Positions 49,037-57,528 of a DNA stretch of 64,000 bases are shown here, in pieces. The stretch's first letter is position 1, and every line of letters begins with the position of its first letter. The notes under the pieces were generated by a model. It did no database searches. It was not told the origin of the DNA and saw only the letters and a list, made by a program, of their open reading frames with translations. Position numbers and translations under genes: made by a program. Source of the stretch: Candidatus Handelsmanbacteria bacterium. GTDB lineage: Bacteria; Latescibacterota; UBA2968; UBA8231. Location of the stretch: positions 47,474 to 111,473 of the forward strand of contig VGJS01000007.1 of NCBI GenBank assembly GCA_016867395.1, read 5' to 3'.

Positions 49037-50044
49037 ATGCGGCTCTTTATCCTCAAGCGCCTGGCCCTGGCCCTGCCCACCTTTGCGGGGATCTCGGTGC
49101 TGGTCTTTTTGATGATCCACCTGGTCCCCGGCGACCCGGCCCAGATCATGCTGGGGGAGCGGGCCGACGCCCAGAGCGTGGCGGCCCTGCGGGCCGAATT
49201 GGGCCTGGACCAGCCCCTGTACGTGCAGTTCACCCGCTTCTGCGCGGACCTCTTGCGGGGGGACCTGGGGTACTCACTGCATACCCACGAGCCCGTCAGT
49301 GCCGAGCTGGCGCGGCGTTTCCCGGCCACCTGCGAGCTGACCTTCTGCGGCATGCTCCTCGCCGTGGGCCTGGGGGTGGGGGCCGGGGTGCTGGCCGCGG
49401 TGCGGCGCGGCGGGCTCCTGGATTACCTGTGTATGGTGGGGGCCACCGCCGGCATTTCCATCCCCATCTTCTGGCTGGCGCTGATGCTGGTGCTGCTTTT
49501 GGGGGTGCAAATGCCCCTGCTGCCCATCTCGGGCCGGATCTCGGCCCACCTCGACTTTGTCCCCCGCACCCACTTCTACCTGCTCGACGCCCTGCTGGCG
49601 GGGGACTGGAGGGCCCTGGGAGACCTGCTGCGGCACCTGGTGCTGCCGGCCCTGGCCCTGAGCACGGTGCCCCTGGCGGTGATCGCCCGCATGACTAGGG
49701 CCAGCCTTTTGGAGGTGTTGGGGGAGGACTACGTGCGCACGGCCTGGGCCAAGGGCCTGCGGGAGCGGCAGGTCATCTGGCGCCACGCCCTCAAGAACGC
49801 CTTCATCCCGGTGCTGACGGTCATCGCCCTGGAGTTTGGCTACCTGCTGGGGGGGGCCATCATCACCGAGACGGTCTTCTCCTGGCCGGGGGTGGGGCGC
49901 TGGCTTTTTCTGGCGGTGCAGGCCCGCGACTTCCGCGCCGTGCAGGGGGGGGTGCTGCTCCTGGCGGGGGTGTTCATCATCGTCAACCTGATCGCCGACC
50001 TGCTCTACGCCTGGCTGGACCCGCGGATCAAGTACGAGAAGTAG
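49037..50044 (+). CDS. Oligopeptide ABC transporter permease (DppB-like)
   Basis: 335 residues with six hydrophobic segments. The DppB signature start (FILKRLALALPTFAGISVLV), the loop LGLDQPLYVQFTRF and the EAA coupling motif YVRTAWAKGLRERQVIWRHA are present. Pairs with the substrate-binding protein upstream. The usual partner DppC is not next to it; a DppC-like gene lies at 55696-56544 on the opposite strand. Ends 5 nt from a convergent gene. Confidence 0.92.
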   Translation: MRLFILKRLALALPTFAGISVLVFLMIHLVPGDPAQIMLGERADAQSVAALRAELGLDQPLYVQFTRFCADLLRGDLGYSLHTHEPVSAELARRFPATCELTFCGMLLAVGLGVGAGVLAAVRRGGLLDYLCMVGATAGISIPIFWLALMLVLLLGVQMPLLPISGRISAHLDFVPRTHFYLLDALLAGDWRALGDLLRHLVLPALALSTVPLAVIARMTRASLLEVLGEDYVRTAWAKGLRERQVIWRHALKNAFIPVLTVIALEFGYLLGGAIITETVFSWPGVGRWLFLAVQARDFRAVQGGVLLLAGVFIIVNLIADLLYAWLDPRIKYEK

Positions 50045-50049
50045 GAGCC

Positions 50050-51087
50050 CTAGAGCCGCACCACCCGGCCCTCCCGGGCAGAGATGCACAGAGCTTCCAG
50101 CGCGGCGATATTGCCCCGGCTGTCGGCCAGGGGGACCAGGGGCGCGGCCCCCTCCAAGAGGCAGGCGACCACGGCCTCGACCTCGTCCTGGTAGGCGTTG
50201 ACCAGGGGGTAGGTCAGGACCTCTTCCTCCATCTGGGAGGAGGCGTCCCCAAAAGTGCCGGTGGCGCGGGCGGGCCGCAGGCGGCTGAGGCGTACCTGGG
50301 AATCCACCCCCACCTTGTTGAGGTAGGGCAGGTCGAGGTGGATGGCCCCGGCGCTGCCGATCAGATCGACTTCGGCCTGGGGCACGGCCTGGAAGCTGGA
50401 GAAGAACTGGGCCAGGGCGCCGCCGGCAAAGTGCAACTGGCCGGCAAAGCTCAGATCGACCCCGCCCTGGCCGGCGACCTGCCAGCCCTGCACCTCGATG
50501 GGCTCGGCCCCTAACATGGCGCGGGTGAAGCTCACCGGATAGCTCCCCAGGTCCCAGATGGACCCCCCGCCCAGGGCCGGGTCCAGGCGGATGTCGCCGG
50601 GCCTTTCGAGGGGGAAGGTGAAGGTTCCCCGGATCAGGCGTACCTCGCCGATGGCGCCCCCGCTGAGCCGCTGCCGCAGTTGCAGGGTCTGCGGGTGGTA
50701 GCGCATCATCACTGCCTCTTGCAGGAGGACGCCGTGGCGCTGGGCCGCCTCGGCCATGTGGTCCACCTCCGCCGCGCTCAGGGCCAGGGGCTTTTCGCAG
50801 AGGATATGCTTGCCCGCCGCGGCCGCGCGGATGGCCCAGGGGGCGTGGAGGGCGTTGGGCAGGGAGAGGTAGATGGCATCGACCTGGGGGTCGGCCAGGA
50901 GGGCTTCGTAGCTGCCGTGGGCGCGGGGGATCTGCCACTGCGCCGCATAATGCTCGGCGTGCTCCTGGCCGCGGCTGCTGGCCACGGCGAGCAGTTCGGA
51001 ACGGGCAACACTGCGGAAGGCGGGAATCAGGCGCTCGTTGATCCGGGCCGTGCTGAGCAGGCCCCAGCGTATGGACCGCGATGGCAT
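50050..51087 (-). CDS. Gfo/Idh/MocA-family oxidoreductase (1)
   Basis: 345-residue NAD(P)-dependent dehydrogenase. Rossmann start IRWGLLSTARINERLIPAFR, the family motif AAGKHILCEKPLAL near residue 90-103 with the catalytic EKP, and C-terminal substrate domain. Members oxidise or reduce cyclic sugars and polyols. The ATG at 51087 has GGGG about 6 nt upstream; an upstream frame to 51246 lies across the promoter and is rejected. The minus-strand promoter at 51132-51161 fits this start. Confidence 0.87.
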   Translation of the reverse strand: MPSRSIRWGLLSTARINERLIPAFRSVARSELLAVASSRGQEHAEHYAAQWQIPRAHGSYEALLADPQVDAIYLSLPNALHAPWAIRAAAAGKHILCEKPLALSAAEVDHMAEAAQRHGVLLQEAVMMRYHPQTLQLRQRLSGGAIGEVRLIRGTFTFPLERPGDIRLDPALGGGSIWDLGSYPVSFTRAMLGAEPIEVQGWQVAGQGGVDLSFAGQLHFAGGALAQFFSSFQAVPQAEVDLIGSAGAIHLDLPYLNKVGVDSQVRLSRLRPARATGTFGDASSQMEEEVLTYPLVNAYQDEVEAVVACLLEGAAPLVPLADSRGNIAALEALCISAREGRVVRL

Positions 51088-51131
51088 GGCAAACCCCTTT
51101 GGCCAAGATGGGTGTTCCCGGTTGGCCCCAA

Positions 51132-51161
51132 TGAATATTGCCCCGGAGCCCCCGGTGTCAA
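51132..51161 (-). promoter_or_regulatory. Predicted promoter of the first Gfo/Idh/MocA gene
   Basis: On the minus strand, perfect TTGACA (51161-51156), 18-nt spacer, TATTCA (51137-51132). It gives a leader of about 38 nt to the ATG at 51087. The region is shared with the divergent exonuclease gene. Confidence 0.5.
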
Positions 51162-51223
51162 GGAGACCCCGGATTGCGGGGCCCTCGTTATATTTTACCA
51201 AACCACCCTCAGCCAGGAACGCG

Positions 51224-51838
51224 ATGGGAAAGAAACCACCGAGCAAGCAGGAGATCCTCGAACTGGAACCCTACACCGGCCTGGGCCTGGAGCAGGTCCG
51301 GCTGATCGGCAGCGCCGAGGAGGCGCAGCAGGCCCTGGTGGAGATGGGGGCGCACGGGGCCCTGGGCTTCGATACCGAGTCGCGGCCCACCTTCGTCAAG
51401 AACCAGCGCTCATGCGGGCCACACGTATTGCAGTTCGCCACGCCGGAGCGGGCCTATATCTTTCAGTCCCACCACCGCGAATGCCACCCGGCCATCGCCG
51501 AGGTGCTAAAGTCGGACCACATCGCCAAGATCGGCTTTGGCCTGAGCAACGACATCCGGCACATCGGCGATCGCTTCGGCATCGAACCCCAGGCCATCGT
51601 CGATCTCGACCGCGCCTTCATGGACCTGGGATACAAGAACCAAGTGGGGGCCCGGACCGCCATCGCCATCCTCTTCAACAAGCGCTTTGCCAAGTCCAAG
51701 AGCACCACCACCTCCGACTGGTCCAACAAGGTGCTCTCCGAGAAGCAGCTCCTCTACGCGGCCAACGACGCCTACGCCGCCATCCAGGTGTACCGCGCTC
51801 TGAAGAAGCGCCCGCCTCCCGCCGGCCCCACCCGATAA
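51224..51838 (+). CDS. 3'-5' exonuclease, RNase D-like (DEDDy)
   Basis: 204 residues forming one DEDDy exonuclease domain. Catalytic residues: Asp and Glu in GFDTESRPTF, Asp in GLSNDIRHIGD, and Tyr/Asp in LLYAANDAYAAIQ. No HRDC domain, so it is a short stand-alone exonuclease, shorter than RNase D. Substrate (tRNA precursors, mRNA or DNA) is not clear. The ATG at 51224 follows AGGA; longer in-frame starts would overlap the divergent gene. Ends at a bidirectional terminator. Confidence 0.85.
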   Translation: MGKKPPSKQEILELEPYTGLGLEQVRLIGSAEEAQQALVEMGAHGALGFDTESRPTFVKNQRSCGPHVLQFATPERAYIFQSHHRECHPAIAEVLKSDHIAKIGFGLSNDIRHIGDRFGIEPQAIVDLDRAFMDLGYKNQVGARTAIAILFNKRFAKSKSTTTSDWSNKVLSEKQLLYAANDAYAAIQVYRALKKRPPPAGPTR

Positions 51839-51851
51839 GCTGCAAAAAGAA

Positions 51852-51879
51852 AGCCGGCCCCCCTGGCGAGGGGCCGGCT
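51852..51879. terminator. Bidirectional intrinsic terminator
   Basis: A 10-bp GC stem, AGCCGGCCCC (51852-51861) with GGGGCCGGCT (51870-51879), 8-nt loop. On the plus strand CGTATTTG follows; on the minus strand TTTCTTTTTGCA follows, which is the better T-run. It separates the convergent exonuclease and second Gfo/Idh/MocA genes. Confidence 0.85.
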
Positions 51880-51897
51880 CGTATTTGTGCGGAGGGC

Positions 51898-53031
51898 TCA
51901 GACCTTGGTCCAGGCGCCCTTCTTTTTGGAACTGGCCACGGCCGCGGCGACGAAGCGCATGCCGGCCACGCCCGCGTCCACGCCCGGGTGGGCAAAGGGG
52001 GCGGGGACCCTTTCCTTGCGGCGCCGGCGGATCATGAACTCCATGCTCAGGTGCAGGTTGGCCAGGGCTTCGAAGAAGTCCTCGTGGTGGCCGGCGGGCA
52101 TGCGCAGGTAGGGCTTCACTGAGTCGGGGATATAGCCGAAGTTGGCCCCCTGCCAGTAGACCTCGTCGTGGGCCCCCCGCCGGAGCAGCAGGGACTCGGC
52201 CTGCTCCTGGCGCCATTCGAGGGAGCCCTTGGTGCCGAAGACGCGGAAGCCGTTGTCGTTCTTGTAGCCGATGGCGATCTGGGTGGCGGTGATCAGGGCG
52301 GTGGCACCGTTTTGCAGCTCGGCGACGACGTTGAAGTCGTCGTCCAGCACCCGGCCCTTGACAAAGGTGTTGAGGCGGGCCGAGACCCGCTTGACCGCCA
52401 GGCCGCTGACCCAGGTGGCGGCCATGAAGGCGTGGGTGCCGATATCGCCGCCGCAGTTGGAGAGACCCGTCTTCTTGGGGTCGGTGCGCCAGGATGCCTG
52501 CTGCTGGCCGGATTTTTCGAGGGCGGTGGCCAGCCAGCCCTGATTGTACCAGGCTTCGACCTTGCGCACCTCGCCGATCTCGCCCTGGTGGACCAGCTCC
52601 CTGGCCATCATCATCATGGCGTGGCCGGTGTAGGTGTGGGCCAGGACGAAGGGCACCCGCTTGCGCTTGACCAGGCGGGCCAGGTCCTGGGCCTCGGCCA
52701 CGGTCATGGTCATGGGCTTTTCGCAGAGCACCGGGATGCCGGCCTCGACAAAGGCCCTGGCCGGGCCGTAGTGGGCGTGGTTGGGGGTGACGATGGTGAC
52801 GTAGTCGAGCTGCTCCTTGCCCTTGAGGCAGGCTTCGAGCAGGGCCTGGTACGAGGGATAGCCCTTGATGCCGTAGTCGCGGGCCGCCTGCATGGCGGCT
52901 CTGGGGTTGCTGCGCAGGGCCCCGGCCACCAGCTCGCGGCTGGCGTCGAGGGAGATGGCGCGTTTGTGCACGCCGCCGAAGAAGCTGCCCGGACCGCCGC
53001 CGCCGATCAGGCCCACTCTCAGTCTTGCCAT
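51898..53031 (-). CDS. Gfo/Idh/MocA-family oxidoreductase (2)
   Basis: 377 residues. Rossmann motif VGLIGGGGPGSFFGGVHKRA, then EAGIPVLCEKPMTMT with the catalytic EKP, and a substrate domain with GGDIGTHAFM supplying the usual Asp/His pair. The sequence differs from the first copy and is not a tandem duplicate. It may act with the TIM-barrel isomerase on sugars or inositol-type compounds. The ATG at 53031 has AAGGAG upstream with about 9 nt spacing. Confidence 0.88.
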   Translation of the reverse strand: MARLRVGLIGGGGPGSFFGGVHKRAISLDASRELVAGALRSNPRAAMQAARDYGIKGYPSYQALLEACLKGKEQLDYVTIVTPNHAHYGPARAFVEAGIPVLCEKPMTMTVAEAQDLARLVKRKRVPFVLAHTYTGHAMMMMARELVHQGEIGEVRKVEAWYNQGWLATALEKSGQQQASWRTDPKKTGLSNCGGDIGTHAFMAATWVSGLAVKRVSARLNTFVKGRVLDDDFNVVAELQNGATALITATQIAIGYKNDNGFRVFGTKGSLEWRQEQAESLLLRRGAHDEVYWQGANFGYIPDSVKPYLRMPAGHHEDFFEALANLHLSMEFMIRRRRKERVPAPFAHPGVDAGVAGMRFVAAAVASSKKKGAWTKV

Positions 53032-53072
53032 GGACTCAGACTCCTTGTCTTGGGGTGTATTGCCCAGACAAT

Positions 53073-53813
53073 TTACTCCAGGGGCTCCAGCCGGTCCAGG
53101 GGAATGCCGCGGGTGAAGGCGGCGGGCTCCAGGCCGGTATCCGGTTCCCAGGCGCGGTATTCGAGGAGCAGGGCATTGGTTCCCTGCCGCAGTTCCACCC
53201 GGCCCGGCAGGTAGTGGTCACCCATCCGCCGGTACTCTCCCAGATGGCGGGTCAACAGGGTTTCGCCTTCGGCGCCGAGCAGCTCCTCGAGCGTGGCAAA
53301 GCCGCGCCGGGTGTCCAGCCACAGGCGCCGCCTCGGGGCGCCGGCCAGGTGGGCCAGGGAGTGGCCGGGTCTGGGCCGGGTCAGGGAATCGAGGGGGGCC
53401 GGGGCCACCAGGCCCAGCAGGGCGTAGCGCAGGTCGTACCCGGCCAGGTCCAACCCCAGCAGCTCCCCGGCCAGTTCCGCCGAGTAGGGCCCGCCCCGCC
53501 AGTGGCCCTCCCCGTCGCCCACTACCAGGGAGTCGCCCCGCAAGAGGACGGTGAAGAGGTGGACGAAGAGGGGGCCGCGCACCTCGACGCGGAAGAGGTC
53601 GGGCGGCCTGAAGAGCAGGGCGGCGCTGGCGTGCTGCTTTCTTCCAGCCTGCACCAGGGTGAGGTCGGCGGCGGCCCTGAGGTCGCCGAGGGAGGCCAGC
53701 TCGCGGTGGGTCTGGTCGAGGAGCTGCGCGGGGTCCTGGGCCGGGGTCCAGCCCTGGCGGGCGAGGGGGGCGCAGCCGGCCAGCAGCAGCAGCAGGCAGC
53801 GGGCGAGGCGCAT
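53073..53813 (-). CDS. Outer-membrane lipoprotein, DUF4292/LolB-like
   Basis: 246 residues. Short lipobox signal (LLLLLAGCAPLA), then a LolA/LolB-like beta barrel: LRAAADLTLVQAGRKQHASA, FRPPDLFRVEVRGPL and a hydrophobic loop. This fits DUF4292-type proteins, which may receive or insert lipoproteins. Its ATG overlaps the TPR gene stop by 1 nt. Last gene of an operon DppC-TPR-DUF4292. Confidence 0.7.
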   Translation of the reverse strand: MRLARCLLLLLAGCAPLARQGWTPAQDPAQLLDQTHRELASLGDLRAAADLTLVQAGRKQHASAALLFRPPDLFRVEVRGPLFVHLFTVLLRGDSLVVGDGEGHWRGGPYSAELAGELLGLDLAGYDLRYALLGLVAPAPLDSLTRPRPGHSLAHLAGAPRRRLWLDTRRGFATLEELLGAEGETLLTRHLGEYRRMGDHYLPGRVELRQGTNALLLEYRAWEPDTGLEPAAFTRGIPLDRLEPLE

Positions 53814-55699
53814 CAGGGGGTGGTGAGGGGCTGGAGCTTGTGCTGGACCGTGGCGTTTTCCGGGACCAGTTCCAGGGCGCGAAGCCAGTGCTGGCGGGCC
53901 TCGCCGTGGCGTCCCAGGGCCTGGGCCACGTCGCCGGCGTGGTCGAAGATCACCGCCTGTTCCTCGCCCTGGTAGGTCTCCATCTTGGCCAGGGCCTGAT
54001 CGAGGTGTTCCTTGGCCTCATCGAGGCGGCCGAGGCGGAAGTAGGCCCATCCCAGGCTGTCGAAGAAGGCGCTGTTCTCGGGCTCCAGGGCCACGGCGCG
54101 CTGGAGCAACTCCACCGCTTCATCGAGGTGGATGGCGCGGTCGGCGTAGAGGTAGCCCAGGTAGTTGAGGGCGTAAGCGTCGTTGGGGTTGAGGCCCAGC
54201 AGTTGCTTGAAGGTGGCGATGGCCTGCTCCAAGTACCCGGCCCCGGGCCGATGGCCGGCGGCCTGCTCCAGGCAACTGCCAAGGTAGAAGAGGCTGTAGG
54301 TGTCATCCTCGTCCAGTTCGGCGGCCCTTGTCAGTTGCTGGATGGCCGGCTCCCACTCCTCCAGCTTCTGCAGGGCGATGCCCCAGTGGAGGTGGGGCTC
54401 GCTGTCGAGGGAGTCGAGGGCCACGGCCCGCTCGAAACAGCCCAGGGCCTCGCGCCAGCGCTTCTGCCGGCCCAGCACGATGCCCCAGCGGATGTAAAGC
54501 TCGGGGTCGGGGGGCTGGACGCTCAGTCCCCGGCGGTAGACCTCGACGGCCTCGTCCCAGCGCTCCAGTTTTTCAAGGGCAAAGCCCCAACGGACGTAGA
54601 ATTCGGTGAGGTGCGGGCGCCGCTCCAGGCCCTGCTGGTAGGCGGCGGCGGCCTCCTCGTAGCGGGCGAACTTTTCGCGGGCTGCCCCCAGGAAGAGGTA
54701 GAGTTCGCTACTGTCGGGCATGGCTTCAAGGGCCTGGGCCATGATCTCTTCGACCCGCTGGGGGTCGCCGCTCTGGAGGTAGTAGCGGGCCGGCTGCAAC
54801 CAGCCCTCCGCGGTGTTGGGGTGCTGGCCAACGATGTGCTCGAAAAGGCGGGTGGCCAGCGGGTGCTGCTCGATCTCGGCCAGGGTGACGCCCAGCCGGT
54901 AGAGGAAGGAGGCGTCCGGGTCGGACAGCACCTCGTCCACGGTGCCCACGCGGGCCAAAAGCTGGGCCAGCGCGTAGAGGGGGTTTGGGCTGTCGGGCAG
55001 GAGTTGCGCGGCCTGGCGGTAGCAGCGGATGGCCTCGGCGCGCTGGCCGCGGGCCAGGTACAGGTCGGCCATGCCCAGCCAGGCGTCCTCGGTGTGGGGG
55101 GCCTCCTTGATCAGCTTGCGGTAGATGGCCTCGGCCTTGTCCTGGTGGCCGGTACGGGTGAAGATGGCCGCCACGTTGGCGCGGGCCTCGGGGGGGGCGT
55201 CGTCGCGGGAGAGCAGGCGCTCAAAGATGCGGGTGATGCGCTGCTGGTGGCCGGCCTCCAGGTAGATGCGAGCCAGGATGGAGTAGAGCGGCCAGTTGTC
55301 CGGCTGCAGGTCGAGGATCGCCTCCAGCTCTCCGGCCGCCCGGAGGTGGTGGTCCTGGCGCTCGAAGAGGCGGAAGCGCAGGTAGCGCATGGGCAGTTGC
55401 CTGGGGTCCAGCTTTAGGGCCTTGCGCGAGAAGGCCTCGGCCATCAGGAAGTCGTCCAGTTCCTCGTAGTTGTAGGCCAGGCGGCCCAGGATGGTGGGCG
55501 AGGTGGGGTCGAGGTCCGCGGCGTTGCGCAAGGCGACGATGGCGGCGTGGTAGTTCTTCTGTTCCTCGGCCACCTTGGCCTTGACGAAGTAGTGCATGGC
55601 CCGCCTCTGCAGGGCGGTCTGGTCCGGGGCAAAGGGGCCGCGGCTGGCCGGGGCGGCGCAGGCGGCCAGCAGGGTCAGCATTAGGAGGACGGTCTTCAT
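53813..55699 (-). CDS. TPR-repeat lipoprotein
   Basis: 628 residues. Lipobox LTLLAACAAP near residue 15, then roughly 14-16 tetratricopeptide repeats over the whole length, including DPTSPTILGRLAYNYEELDD, ERRPHLTEFYVRWGFALEKL and LNPNDAYALNYLGYLYADRA. A scaffold for protein contacts in the periplasm. The ATG at 55699 overlaps the DppC stop by 4 nt; an upstream frame to 55855 is a DppC shadow. Together with the next gene it suggests an outer-membrane assembly role. Confidence 0.85.
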   Translation of the reverse strand: MKTVLLMLTLLAACAAPASRGPFAPDQTALQRRAMHYFVKAKVAEEQKNYHAAIVALRNAADLDPTSPTILGRLAYNYEELDDFLMAEAFSRKALKLDPRQLPMRYLRFRLFERQDHHLRAAGELEAILDLQPDNWPLYSILARIYLEAGHQQRITRIFERLLSRDDAPPEARANVAAIFTRTGHQDKAEAIYRKLIKEAPHTEDAWLGMADLYLARGQRAEAIRCYRQAAQLLPDSPNPLYALAQLLARVGTVDEVLSDPDASFLYRLGVTLAEIEQHPLATRLFEHIVGQHPNTAEGWLQPARYYLQSGDPQRVEEIMAQALEAMPDSSELYLFLGAAREKFARYEEAAAAYQQGLERRPHLTEFYVRWGFALEKLERWDEAVEVYRRGLSVQPPDPELYIRWGIVLGRQKRWREALGCFERAVALDSLDSEPHLHWGIALQKLEEWEPAIQQLTRAAELDEDDTYSLFYLGSCLEQAAGHRPGAGYLEQAIATFKQLLGLNPNDAYALNYLGYLYADRAIHLDEAVELLQRAVALEPENSAFFDSLGWAYFRLGRLDEAKEHLDQALAKMETYQGEEQAVIFDHAGDVAQALGRHGEARQHWLRALELVPENATVQHKLQPLTTP

Positions 55700-56544
55700 C
55701 GGCGCCTCTTCGCGCGGGAGTCGAGGGCGTCGCGTAGGCCGTCGCCGAAGAGATTCAGGCCCAGGGCCGCGGCGAAGATGGCCAGGCCGGGGAAGGCCAT
55801 CACCCAGGGGGCGCGCAGGAGCAGGTCGCGGCTGCCCGAGAGCATGGCGCCCCATTCGGGTGCGGGGGGCTGGGCGCCCAGGCCCAAAAAGCTGAGGCCG
55901 GCGGCGTCGAGGATGGCGGTGGCCAGGCTGAGGGTGGCCTGGACCACGAGGGGGACCAGGCAGTTGGGTAGGATAGCCCGCAGGAGGATCTGGCGGTCGC
56001 TGGCCCCCAGGGCGCGGGCGGCCTCGACGTAGTTAAGCTCGCGGATGGAGAGCACCGCCCCCCGCACCAGGCGGGCGAATTGGGGGATCAGCACGATGCT
56101 GACGGCGATCATCACGTTGTCGATGCCTGGGCCGATGACGGCGACGATGGCGATGGCCAGCAGGATGCTGGGGAAGGCCAGCATCAGGTCCATCAGGCGC
56201 ATGATCAGGCTATCGGTCCAGCCGCCCCGGTACCCGGCCCACAGGCCCAGCAGGATGCCGGCGCCCAGGGCCGCGGCGATGGCCAAGAGGCCCAGGCGCA
56301 GGGAGATGCGCGCCCCGTAGAGCAGGCGGCTAAGGATATCGCGGCCAAACTCATCGGTGCCCAGCCAGTGGGCGGCGGAGGGGGGCTGGAGCCGGCGCTG
56401 GAGGTCCTGCGCCAGGGGATCGGCGGGGGCCAGCAGGGGGGCCAGGAGCGCGGCCAGGGCCAGCAGGGCAAGCAACCCGCCCCCGGTGAGGGCCAGGGGC
56501 TGCCGGCGCATAGACTGCCAGAAGGGGGAGGACACGGAGGGCAC
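55696..56544 (-). CDS. Oligopeptide ABC transporter permease (DppC-like)
   Basis: 282 residues. N-terminal helix (LALTGGGLLALLALAALLAP), the DppC-specific HWLGTDEFGRDILSRLLYGA near residue 60, and the EAA motif YVEAARALGASDRQILLRAI. It would complete the transporter of DppA and DppB at 47481-50044, but it is 5.7 kb away on the other strand and co-transcribed with two lipoprotein genes. No ATPase gene is in the window. Start uncertain: a GTG at 56544 or an ATG at 56511, neither with a strong ribosome site. Confidence 0.88.
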   Translation of the reverse strand: MPSVSSPFWQSMRRQPLALTGGGLLALLALAALLAPLLAPADPLAQDLQRRLQPPSAAHWLGTDEFGRDILSRLLYGARISLRLGLLAIAAALGAGILLGLWAGYRGGWTDSLIMRLMDLMLAFPSILLAIAIVAVIGPGIDNVMIAVSIVLIPQFARLVRGAVLSIRELNYVEAARALGASDRQILLRAILPNCLVPLVVQATLSLATAILDAAGLSFLGLGAQPPAPEWGAMLSGSRDLLLRAPWVMAFPGLAIFAAALGLNLFGDGLRDALDSRAKRRR

Positions 56545-56549
56545 GGGGC

Positions 56550-56870
56550 TCAGGAGATGGCCGGTTGCTGCTTCTGGGAGAGGAGGGTCTCCACCAGCAA
56601 CTGGAACTGCTGCAGGTTTACCGGCCTGTCGAGGAAGGCGGCGAAGTTGTGTTTCTCGACGTCCTCGGCGTCGGCGTACCCCGAGACCGCCATCACCGGC
56701 ATCTTGATGTAGGTGATCACCAGGTCCAGCTTCTCGGAGTGGATCAGGTCGAAGGCGATTTTGCCGTTCTCGGCCTCGAAGACCTGGAAGGCGGGCAGGG
56801 CCTTCTTGACGATGTTGCGGAAGCCGACCTCGTCGTCGGCGATCAGCACCCGCGGAATCAAGTCTTGCAT
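56550..56870 (-). CDS. Degenerate response-regulator receiver domain
   Basis: 106 residues, one short receiver domain. The N-terminal acidic pair is kept (RVLIADDE), but the phospho-acceptor position reads VITYIKMP where VITDIKMP is expected, a single-base GAC to TAC change. About 20 residues of helix 3 and strand 4 appear deleted, with KMP joining directly to VMAVSGYAD. The conserved lysine near the end is Arg (FLDRPV). It therefore cannot be phosphorylated in the usual way. The ATG at 56870 overlaps the upstream cyclic-nucleotide-binding gene by 13 nt. Either a decaying gene or a phosphorylation-independent docking module. Confidence 0.75.
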   Translation of the reverse strand: MQDLIPRVLIADDEVGFRNIVKKALPAFQVFEAENGKIAFDLIHSEKLDLVITYIKMPVMAVSGYADAEDVEKHNFAAFLDRPVNLQQFQLLVETLLSQKQQPAIS

Positions 56871-57469
56871 TGTTCCTCGACGTACAGTTCCAACTCGCCC
56901 TGCTCCAGCCCCTTCTGCTGCAATGCCAGTTCCCGGGCCAAGTGGGCGCGCTTGCCCTGGGCCTCGATGTGGCGCTCCAGCTGCTGGGCGCGGCGGTCCG
57001 CCCGCTCGAGGTCGAGTTGGAGGTTGCGCAACTGGGCGTTGTCGGCGTCGAGCTTGTCGGAAAGCACCTGGATGATATTGAGGTAGATCTGGCCCTGCAT
57101 GGCCTGGTCGTTGCGCATGGCCGCGTCGAGGTGCGGCTTGCTGAGGACGAAGATGTTGCTGGGCTGGATGGCCTGCACGGTGGCCGAGCGGGGCTGGGCG
57201 GTTATCATCCCCATCTCTCCCACGGTGGTAACGGGCTTGATGACGGCCACCTGGATCCCTTCGGCGGTGACCACTGCCAACTCCCCCGAGAGCAGGATGT
57301 AGAGTTCGTCGCTGAGGGCCCCGCTGCGGCAGATGAGTTGCTCGGCCTGGAAGACCTTGTGCATGCACAGCCCGAGGATCTTCTTGATCTTGGGCGGTTC
57401 GAGCCCCTTGAAGAGGGGGATCTTGCGCAGCACCTGCAACAGGGTCCTGTCGCGGTTTTCGCGAGGCAT
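56858..57469 (-). CDS. Cyclic-nucleotide-binding (CRP-like sensor) domain protein
   Basis: 203 residues. Residues 10-130 form a cNMP-binding beta roll (PLFKGLEPPKIKKILGLCMH, SGALSDELYILLSGELAVVT, VGEMGMITAQPRSATVQAI), where GEMG and PRSAT sit at the phosphate-binding cassette. Residues 140-203 are a coiled coil; there is no DNA-binding helix-turn-helix, so it is a cytoplasmic sensor or adaptor rather than a transcription factor. The ATG at 57469 follows GGAG. Overlaps the degenerate receiver, suggesting a functional pair. Confidence 0.83.
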   Translation of the reverse strand: MPRENRDRTLLQVLRKIPLFKGLEPPKIKKILGLCMHKVFQAEQLICRSGALSDELYILLSGELAVVTAEGIQVAVIKPVTTVGEMGMITAQPRSATVQAIQPSNIFVLSKPHLDAAMRNDQAMQGQIYLNIIQVLSDKLDADNAQLRNLQLDLERADRRAQQLERHIEAQGKRAHLARELALQQKGLEQGELELYVEEQCKT

Positions 57470-57528
57470 TGATGCTCCGGAGGCGAGGAGAACCCTACCA
57501 ATATACAATCTGGGAGGGGTGGTGCAAT

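Noticed and set aside
53840..55417. A 525-codon open frame opposite the TPR gene
   Set aside because: Shadow with low-complexity composition; the TPR repeats are on the minus strand.
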